Assembly: GCA_031290835.1 (NCBI GenBank)
Contig: JAISLN010000167.1
Location: 1-34,139, forward strand
DNA length: 34,139 nt
Origin: Prevotellaceae bacterium
Lineage (GTDB): Bacteria > Bacteroidota > Bacteroidia > Bacteroidales > UBA932
Direction of reading: 5' to 3'
The notes beneath the pieces were generated by a model that was not told the origin of the DNA, did not search any database, and was given only the letters and a program-made list of their open reading frames with translations. This document shows, in pieces, positions 16,206 through 23,468 of the stretch (position 1 is its first letter; every line of letters begins with the position of its first letter). The translations under genes and the position numbers were made by a program.

Positions 16206-18719
16206 ATGAAAAAAACAAAAACCTCGAGTAGAAAATGGTGGCATTTTTTGCTGCCGGTAGTTTTCTTTATTGCCGTTTCGGCAGTTTACTTCGGCCCTGT
16301 GTTCAAGGGCAAAATCATCCAACAGGGTGATGTGACCAATGTTGAGGGGATGGTGCAGGAGCTAAAGAAGTTCTACGAAGACACCGGAGAAACTTCCTGC
16401 TGGACAGGATCTATGTTTTGCGGAATGCCGGCTTACCATGCAGGAATTTATGGGATAGGTAAAACAAATTATGTGACCTACTTGTCAAAACCATTCTTAG
16501 TATTTGACTACCTTTCCATGTCTATTGTTGTGCTGAGCCTTATCGCTTTTTACCTGTTAATGCTGTCGCTTGGCGTAAATATTTGGCTTGCCACAGCAGG
16601 CGCCATTGCCTTTTCCTTTTCATCGTACAGCTTTATTATAATCGAAGCCGGACATATTACGAAAGCATACGCCATAGCACATATACCGCTGGTGGTTGCC
16701 GGCGTGCTCATGGCTTACCGCGGCAAGCTTGTGCTGGGAGCGGCTGTTACGGCTGTGGGTTTGTCGCTGCAAGTGGGCTGCAACCACTACCAAATTACCT
16801 ACTACCTTATCTTTATCGTATTGGGGCTGGTGCTGTCCTACTTTTTCTACATGCTCAAGCAAAAGCAGCTTAAGCAGTTCTTTATTACTTCGGGCGCTTT
16901 GGCGCTGGCTGCCGCATTGGCGATAGCGGGCAACTCGGTTGGCATCTACGCCAACTACGAAATGGGGCGGGAGAGCATTCGCGGAAAATCGGAGCTGACG
17001 CCGCTGGGCGGAGATGCAGCGCAGCCAAAAAGCACGGGGCTTGATAAGGATTACGCCTTTGCGTGGAGCTACGGCAGAGCGGAAACATTCTCGCTCCTCA
17101 TTCCAAATATTCACGGCGGGGCGTCCGGCGGAGAGCTGGACGCTTCGTCGGAGGTGTACAAAGCGTATAAGGCGAGAGGCGCTCAGCTGGGAAAATCTAT
17201 TCAATCATACACCTACTGGGGCGAACAGCCGTTTACGTCAGGGCCTGTTTATTTTGGCGCAGTAGTGTGCTTTTTGTTTGTCTTTGGGCTGTTTACCTAT
17301 AGGCATCACATAAAATGGTGGCTGTTTGGGTTGACAATACTCTCCGTCTTTCTGTCGTGGGGGAAAAATATGGAATGGTTCAACGATATTCTGTTCTACC
17401 ATCTGCCTTTCTACAACAAATTTCGATCACCGTCCATGGCCCTAGTCATAGCCCAATTTACCGTGCCGTTGCTAGCGCTGCTTACGCTAAAAGATTTGTT
17501 CGACAAAAAAATCTCCCTCGCTGAATTCAAAAAAGGCTGGAAGTATGCGCTGGGTATAACGGGAGGAATTTGCCTGATTCTTGCGGTTGCACCGGGCATG
17601 TTCTTTGATTTTCGCTCATCGTCCGATGCTGCCTACAACATGCCGGACTGGTACTACGCCGCCTTGCTTAGCGACCGCGCGAGCCTACTCCGATCCGACG
17701 CTTTTCGTTCGCTGGTATTTGTTGTACTTTCCGCAGGAGTGCTCTACTTTTTTATGAAAGGAACGCTGAAATCCGGCGTGTACGCTGCCGCTGCCATCGC
17801 TTTGCTTGTGTTCATAGACTTGTGGCAGGTGGACAAGCGCTACCTCAACGATAGCAACTTTGTGCATCCTCAAAGTAAAAAGCAGCAGTTTACCAAGAGC
17901 AAGGCAGACGAGCTGATATTGCAGGATACAAGCCAATCCTACCGGGTGCTTTCGCTCAATAATCCGTTCAACGATTCGTTTGTTTCATACTACCATAAGT
18001 CCATTGGCGGATACAATGCCGCCAAGCTGCGCCGCTATCAGGAGCTGGTAGAGCGCAGAATTACGCCCGAAATGAACTTATTCACTTCGCAGGCAAGCCG
18101 TGCGCTCAACGCCGACGAAATGGAGGCGCTCTTGAGCAAGCTCACAACGCTCAACATGCTCAACATGCGCTACATTATTCACAACAAAGATGCAGCGCCC
18201 ATTCGCAACAGCGCAGCATACGGCAATGCGTGGTTTGTGGAGAATTTTAAAGTTGTCGAAAATGCCGATGCCGAAATGTCGGCGTTGAGCGAAGTTGATT
18301 TGCAAAAAACCGCCGTTGTTGACAAGCGATTTGAGCGCCACTTGGCCGACTACCAAAATCCACCGGCAACAGAAACCGCTACCATCACCATGACGAAGTA
18401 TAAGCCCAACGCCGTTACCTACACATCGCGCTCCGACGCCGATAGGTTGGCGGTATTTTCGGAGATTTACTACGTTCATGGCTGGAAAGCATACGTGGAC
18501 GGCGAGCCTGCGCCGCACTTCCGCGCCAACTGGATATTGCGCGGCATGGTGGTTCCGGCGGGAGAGCATACGATAGAGTTTAAATTTTACCCCGACGGAT
18601 ATTTCAATGCCATTAAAACTGCGCGGGCGTCATCTACGCTATTGCTCTTGGTGCTGGCGGGAGGAGTTGTCCTTGCGCTGCGCAGAAAAAAAGCAGCCTC
18701 AAATTTGTCGGCCAAGTAG
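16206..18719 (+). CDS. YfhO family membrane protein
   Basis: Multiple TM helices, N-terminal 'VFKGKIIQQGDVTNVEGM', C-terminal 'YYVHGWKAYVDGEPAPHFRANWILRGMVVPAGEHTIEFKFYP', which is typical of YfhO/GT-C-like proteins in Bacteroidetes. Confidence 0.88.
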   Translation: MKKTKTSSRKWWHFLLPVVFFIAVSAVYFGPVFKGKIIQQGDVTNVEGMVQELKKFYEDTGETSCWTGSMFCGMPAYHAGIYGIGKTNYVTYLSKPFLVFDYLSMSIVVLSLIAFYLLMLSLGVNIWLATAGAIAFSFSSYSFIIIEAGHITKAYAIAHIPLVVAGVLMAYRGKLVLGAAVTAVGLSLQVGCNHYQITYYLIFIVLGLVLSYFFYMLKQKQLKQFFITSGALALAAALAIAGNSVGIYANYEMGRESIRGKSELTPLGGDAAQPKSTGLDKDYAFAWSYGRAETFSLLIPNIHGGASGGELDASSEVYKAYKARGAQLGKSIQSYTYWGEQPFTSGPVYFGAVVCFLFVFGLFTYRHHIKWWLFGLTILSVFLSWGKNMEWFNDILFYHLPFYNKFRSPSMALVIAQFTVPLLALLTLKDLFDKKISLAEFKKGWKYALGITGGICLILAVAPGMFFDFRSSSDAAYNMPDWYYAALLSDRASLLRSDAFRSLVFVVLSAGVLYFFMKGTLKSGVYAAAAIALLVFIDLWQVDKRYLNDSNFVHPQSKKQQFTKSKADELILQDTSQSYRVLSLNNPFNDSFVSYYHKSIGGYNAAKLRRYQELVERRITPEMNLFTSQASRALNADEMEALLSKLTTLNMLNMRYIIHNKDAAPIRNSAAYGNAWFVENFKVVENADAEMSALSEVDLQKTAVVDKRFERHLADYQNPPATETATITMTKYKPNAVTYTSRSDADRLAVFSEIYYVHGWKAYVDGEPAPHFRANWILRGMVVPAGEHTIEFKFYPDGYFNAIKTARASSTLLLLVLAGGVVLALRRKKAASNLSAK

Positions 18720-19448
18720 CTTTGCCGCGTAAAAGCGCAGCGCAAACCACACGTGGCGAAAAATGGTAGGCAGCAACCCATAGCACTGCGACATGATACG
18801 AAAGCGTTCCTTGAGGGACGCTTTTCGTTTTTGTGATGACAACCCTTCGGTAAGGAAGTTGGATAGTATCAAATGCGTGTTGTGGATATGCTTTGCCCGC
18901 TTAAGGCAGCGGATGCACCAGTCAAAATCGGCGGTAAGCAGGTAGCGCAGGTTGTAGGCAGGCGCAATGCTGCGCTTCACAATGAACGACTGATGGCACA
19001 CCAGCATCCCCATGCTGAAGCTTCGCCATGTGAGCGTTTTTGGGGCTTTTAGCCGTCGAGGAGCAATAAATTTTTCATCCATATTCATCAAATTTGTTTC
19101 GCCGTAAATAACATCGGGAGCGGTTGCAGCAAGCGGTATGCTGCGTACGGCTTCTTCTATGGTAGCTTTGCTGTGCAGCGTGTCGCCGGCGTTCAAAAAC
19201 CACACGTAGTCACCCGTTGCCATGCGCAGCCCTTTGTTCATGGCGTCGTACAGCCCCCTGTCCGGCTCGCTAATCCACATGGAAATGCCGGCGGCGTACT
19301 GCTCAATGATTGCTTTTGTTTTATCCGAAGAGTTTCCATCCACAATGATGTATTCAAGCTGCGGATACGTTTGGTTTAACACGCTCAAAATTGTACGCTC
19401 AAGCACCTTTTCGGCGTTGTAGGTGACGGTGATGATTGAAAAAAGCAT
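18699..19448 (-). CDS. Family 2 glycosyltransferase
   Basis: MLFSIITVTYNAEKVLERTILSVLNQTYPQLEYIIVDGNSSDKT...ISEPDRGLYDAMNKGLRMATGDYVWFLNAGD: GT-A fold GT2. Confidence 0.96.
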   Translation of the reverse strand: MLFSIITVTYNAEKVLERTILSVLNQTYPQLEYIIVDGNSSDKTKAIIEQYAAGISMWISEPDRGLYDAMNKGLRMATGDYVWFLNAGDTLHSKATIEEAVRSIPLAATAPDVIYGETNLMNMDEKFIAPRRLKAPKTLTWRSFSMGMLVCHQSFIVKRSIAPAYNLRYLLTADFDWCIRCLKRAKHIHNTHLILSNFLTEGLSSQKRKASLKERFRIMSQCYGLLPTIFRHVWFALRFYAAKLLGRQI

Positions 19449-19471
19449 GGCCTCGGGTTGTTTTTTCAGGG

Positions 19472-20725
19472 TTAAAAATTATTCAAAAACCATTTCCACG
19501 CCGGCACAATGTCAACATGTTTTTTACCGTGTTTTTCGGTTAGCTCCGCGTCTTTTGTAACGATACTTCCGCGCGGCAGCTTGTAGCGCTCAAGAGCTTC
19601 TAAAAGTCCCTCTACTTCGCGCTGTCGATTCTCGGGCGTAAGCTGTTCGCATACCTGAATAGCTTGCACAATGGATGCTCCATTGCGTACTATAAAATCA
19701 CACTCGCGCTTATCTTTATGAAAGTATAATTCGTCCCCATTATTTCGTCGTTTGAGCTCTATAAACACGGCATTTTCGAGCAATTTTCCGCCATCTCCCG
19801 AAAAAGAAAAGGCAACGACGTTGCGTAGTCCGTTGTCTATGGCGTATAATTTTTTGTTGGAAACATGTTGTTTTTTTAGCGAAAAATCGTACTTGGAGAG
19901 CATACAAAATAAGTATGCTTCCTCCATATTTGAGAGGTAATCTTTCACCGTGATGCTACTCTTGAGCTGTAGATTTTTTGCCAGATTTTCGTAGCTAAAT
20001 TCTTTCGTTATGTTCGTCATGGCATAGTTGGCCAGCTCCCGGAATGCTTTTTTTTCGCGTATGGCAAAACGGAATAAAACATCCTTGTAGAGAATATTAT
20101 CATACAGCATGGTCAAAAAGCTGCGCTCTTTGGTTTTGCAGTAGTATGGAAATCCGCCGTGCTGTAAGTAGGCGTCGAAGGCGTGCAGCGTTTTTGCTTG
20201 CTTGGCAGTAGTGGTTATGTTTTTTGTAGGTAGCTTGCATAGCTGCAAATATTCGCCAAATGAAAAGGGGTAAAGCTCTATTTGCCGGTACCTTCCGGTA
20301 AGGTGGGTTCCCAGCTCGCTGCTCAGCAGCTTGGAGTTGGAGCCGGTAACAAAAACCTTATACCCTTCGTCGTGAATACGTCGAACAAAGCGTTCCCATT
20401 TCGGCACGTTTTGCACCTCATCCAAGTAAATACTCTTAAAGTCTCCACCCTTTTGCCAGAGCAGCATGAGCAAGGTAAAATCATTCACATCAAAGTTGAT
20501 GAGGCGCTCATCATCAAAGCTGAGGTAGCAAAAGTTTTTATCTTTTGCCGCAAATTGCCGGAGTAGCGTCGATTTGCCGGAGCGCCGTATTCCGGTAATT
20601 ACCACAACCAGCTCTGTTTTGAAGTATGCTTCGTAATCAATTTCGCGTGGAACGCTTAAATCTTGCCTTTTGAAACGTGCCTGCTGCTCTTGTACTACTA
20701 CTTCTAAAGTTGATAGGTTTATCAT
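19472..20725 (-). CDS. AAA-type ATP-binding protein (AAA_14 / DUF4143 family)
   Basis: Walker A 'VITGIRRSGKSTLLRQF', Walker B-like 'FKSIYLDEVQNVPKWERFVRRIHDEG', C-terminal DUF4143 region and nuclease-like 'LYFHKDKRECDFIVRNG...QAIQVCEQL'. Confidence 0.93.
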   Translation of the reverse strand: MINLSTLEVVVQEQQARFKRQDLSVPREIDYEAYFKTELVVVITGIRRSGKSTLLRQFAAKDKNFCYLSFDDERLINFDVNDFTLLMLLWQKGGDFKSIYLDEVQNVPKWERFVRRIHDEGYKVFVTGSNSKLLSSELGTHLTGRYRQIELYPFSFGEYLQLCKLPTKNITTTAKQAKTLHAFDAYLQHGGFPYYCKTKERSFLTMLYDNILYKDVLFRFAIREKKAFRELANYAMTNITKEFSYENLAKNLQLKSSITVKDYLSNMEEAYLFCMLSKYDFSLKKQHVSNKKLYAIDNGLRNVVAFSFSGDGGKLLENAVFIELKRRNNGDELYFHKDKRECDFIVRNGASIVQAIQVCEQLTPENRQREVEGLLEALERYKLPRGSIVTKDAELTEKHGKKHVDIVPAWKWFLNNF

Positions 20726-20754
20726 ACGTATGTGTTGTTGTTAATGATATTCTG

Positions 20755-20762
20755 CAAATATA
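20755..20762 (-). promoter_or_regulatory. Candidate -7 element TATATTTG for the AAA/DUF4143 ATPase gene
   Basis: Plus strand CAAATATA = TATATTTG on minus, about 30 bp upstream of the ATG at 20725. The -33 is only TTTT-like (around 20782). Confidence 0.4.
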
Positions 20763-20851
20763 CATATTAATACCATAAATAAAAAATGAATATCAATATT
20801 TATACTATTAGTATTGCTAGTATATTAGTATTATAAATATAAGTAAATAGT

Positions 20852-21171
20852 AATTAATCATATTTATAGTATTGATAATTCAATTATATTCATATTAGCA
20901 ATATAGATAAATAATAATTATTCATATTAGTAATATTAATAATTCTATTATATCAATATTAGTAATATATATAAACGGAAATTATTCATATTACTAATAT
21001 GAATAATTCTATTATATCCATATTAGCAATATGGACAAACTGAAATTATTCATATTAGTAATATGAATAATTCTATTATATCCATATTGACAATATAGAT
21101 AAACTAAAATTATTCATATTAGTAATATGAATAATTCTATTATATTTGTATTGATAATATGGATAATATCT
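20852..21171. repeat. Five-unit, 64-bp-period A+T-rich tandem array built of alternating 32-bp palindromic half-units
   Basis: Unit starts at 20852, 20916, 20980, 21044 and 21108 (exact 64-bp steps). Consensus AATTATTCATATTAGTAATATGAATAATTCTATTATATCCATATTAGCAATATGGACAAACTGA. Each unit has palindrome A (AATTATTCATATTA-G-TAATATGAATAATT) and palindrome B (TCCATATT-AGC-AATATGGA). Confidence 0.92.
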
Positions 21172-21212
21172 ATTTATCCATTGTAATAGTAATGATATGG
21201 TAATAATACAGC

Positions 21213-22652
21213 TTATCTCCAGTAGCGATAGTAGAAAAGCATTAGCACGCCGTATATCTCCAAGCGGCCGACAAGCATGGCAACGGTGCATACTATTTTT
21301 GCAAAGATGGAAAATTCGCTGTAGTTGCCCAGCGAGTATATTTCACCGTAGCCCGGCCCAACGTTACCTAAGGAGGCTACGGCGGCGGAAAAGCTCGTCA
21401 TCAAGTCTAAGCCGGTGGGGAGCATCAGTAGCGTAACAATGAACGTTATCAGCATGTACAGCACGATGAAAAGGGATGCCGCCGAAACCACGTTTTCGTC
21501 CATAGAAATGCCTTTGAGCCGCACGGAAACAATGGCGTTTGGGTGCAGCATTTTGCGAATGTTTGCTACAAACGCCTTGTAGAATATGAGCACCCTGTCG
21601 GCTTTGATGCCGCCCGACGTGGAGCCAGCACAGCCGCATTGCAGCATGAAAAAAAAGGAAAGCGCAACGGCAAAGGGCGTCCACGAGGCGTTGCTCGCAA
21701 TTGCAAAGCCGGTAGTGCTCGCTATGGAGGTTACCTGAAATGCGGCCTCGCGAAAAGCTTGAAGCCATGACCTGTAATCTCCCGAGCTAATCAGGCTGAC
21801 GGTGGTAAGCAGCACCCCTACCGCTATTGAGCCGACAAAGTAGCGTACTACCGGAGAGTTGAACAGCGGCGTAAACTTTTTTATGATGGACACGTACAGC
21901 AACCCAAAGTTGATGCTCGAAATCACCATAAACACCATGAGAATACTCTCAATGAGCGGGCTGTTGTAGTACATGATGCTCGTGTTGCGGGTGCTAAATC
22001 CTCCGGTGGCGACCGTGGAGAATGCGTGGTTTACTGCGTCAAACAGGCTCATGCCTGCAATCCAAAGCAGCGTTGCGAGCGTTGCCGTAAGCCCCATGTA
22101 CACGCCGAGTATGACGCGCACAATCTTTTGCGCGCTGTAGTTGGCGTCTTCGTGCTTCACCGATGCCTGCGTGCGCGAAAGGCGAATTTTGGCGCTGCCG
22201 ACAGAGGGCAGCACAAGCAGCGTGAACACCACAACGCCAACTCCGCCAATCCAGTGTGTTGCCGAACGCCAGAAGAGCAGGCCACGCGGCAGCGCCTCTA
22301 TATCTTTGAGTATGCTTGCGCCGGTGGTGGTGTACCCCGATACGCTCTCGAACCATGCGTTGGAAACCGAAAAAACGCCGCCGTACAGGATATAGGGCAA
22401 CATGCCGAACAGGCAGCTGACGCACCACCCCAGCACAACAATCAGGTAGCCTTCGCGCGTGTTGATTTCTCTTTCGGGGGGAACAAATATGAAGGGGAAA
22501 ATCCCTACGATGAACGTAGTAACGGCCGACAGCAAAAGCGGCGTAAATGCCGCATCTTGATAAATGAAGGAAACGCCCGCCGAGATGCAGAGGAAAATGG
22601 AGTTGAGCAGTAGGGCAAGCCCAACGTAGCGGGCAACAACAGCAGGTCTCAT
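21213..22652 (-). CDS. trkH: TrkH family potassium uptake protein
   Basis: Repeated pore motifs: SVSGYTTTGASI, AFSTVATGGFSTRNTSI, SIASTTGFAIAS, ASLGNVGPGYG; LQCGCAGSTSGGIKADR. Confidence 0.95.
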   Translation of the reverse strand: MRPAVVARYVGLALLLNSIFLCISAGVSFIYQDAAFTPLLLSAVTTFIVGIFPFIFVPPEREINTREGYLIVVLGWCVSCLFGMLPYILYGGVFSVSNAWFESVSGYTTTGASILKDIEALPRGLLFWRSATHWIGGVGVVVFTLLVLPSVGSAKIRLSRTQASVKHEDANYSAQKIVRVILGVYMGLTATLATLLWIAGMSLFDAVNHAFSTVATGGFSTRNTSIMYYNSPLIESILMVFMVISSINFGLLYVSIIKKFTPLFNSPVVRYFVGSIAVGVLLTTVSLISSGDYRSWLQAFREAAFQVTSIASTTGFAIASNASWTPFAVALSFFFMLQCGCAGSTSGGIKADRVLIFYKAFVANIRKMLHPNAIVSVRLKGISMDENVVSAASLFIVLYMLITFIVTLLMLPTGLDLMTSFSAAVASLGNVGPGYGEIYSLGNYSEFSIFAKIVCTVAMLVGRLEIYGVLMLFYYRYWR

Positions 22653-22656
22653 TACT

Positions 22657-23439
22657 TTACGCTCTTTCCGTTTTGCCCGATTTTTTAACCTGCGCCACCA
22701 GCGCGGTAATGGCTTTGTTGAGCTGTCCCACTTCGTCGTCCGACTCCACGACGACCCGGAAAGGCGATTTGTACTCTACCGTATTTTCTATGGCGTGCGT
22801 TATTCTTATCAGCGGGTTGGCGAAGTAGTGCATGATAAAATAGTTGAACATGATAATGAGCACCACCCCTGCAAATACGGCAATGATGCAGGGTATTACC
22901 GTACGGTATCGATTTTGCTCTATGGCGGCTGCATTGTTGCGCAGCTCGTGCTGATTGAGCGCTACCATGTTGCCCAATTTTTGCATTAGCAAGTGGTATG
23001 CCGGTGCAAAGGTCATGAAGTAAGCTTCCGGACGTTTTTCGCTGTCTTCAATCAGGAGCAGGTCGTGCACAGCGGTGTGCAGGGGTACGAATAGATTTTC
23101 GATACCTGCCAAGGATTCGGAATTTCCCTGCATGTATAATTCCAGCTCGTTGGGATGCTCCAGCAGCTTTGACACCAGCGAATCGGATGAGGCCAGCTTT
23201 GCCATCGGCGCGTCGTTGTGGTTGAACGTGAACTCCTGCATAGCGTAGCTGACGCGCTGCACCATATTTAGCAGCTCCTGAGAGGCGGCAATGTTGTTCA
23301 CGTTGTTGGTAATTATTCCCGATACGGAGGTGCGCATGCGCACAAGCTCGTATATGGAAATAACGCCCGACACTGTGAGCAGCAGCATCAGCACCATAAA
23401 CCCAAGGGTTATTTTCCCCTTTATGCCTAACTTTTTCAT
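22657..23439 (-). CDS. HAMP domain-containing receptor-like protein lacking an output domain
   Basis: TM1 (ITLGFMVLMLLLTVSGVISIYEL), four-helix-bundle-like periplasmic region, TM2 (VIPCIIAVFAGVVLIIMFNYFIMHYF), HAMP (NPLIRITHAIENTVEYKSPFRVVVESDDEVGQLNKAITALV), then stop. Confidence 0.82.
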   Translation of the reverse strand: MKKLGIKGKITLGFMVLMLLLTVSGVISIYELVRMRTSVSGIITNNVNNIAASQELLNMVQRVSYAMQEFTFNHNDAPMAKLASSDSLVSKLLEHPNELELYMQGNSESLAGIENLFVPLHTAVHDLLLIEDSEKRPEAYFMTFAPAYHLLMQKLGNMVALNQHELRNNAAAIEQNRYRTVIPCIIAVFAGVVLIIMFNYFIMHYFANPLIRITHAIENTVEYKSPFRVVVESDDEVGQLNKAITALVAQVKKSGKTERA

Positions 23440-23468
23440 TTTGCGTACTGTTCGGTAAACATCCGGTT

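Noticed and set aside
20852-21171. CRISPR array interpretation of the 64-bp repeats
   Set aside because: The units are contiguous tandem copies with no unique spacers, very A+T-rich, and no cas genes are present in the window.
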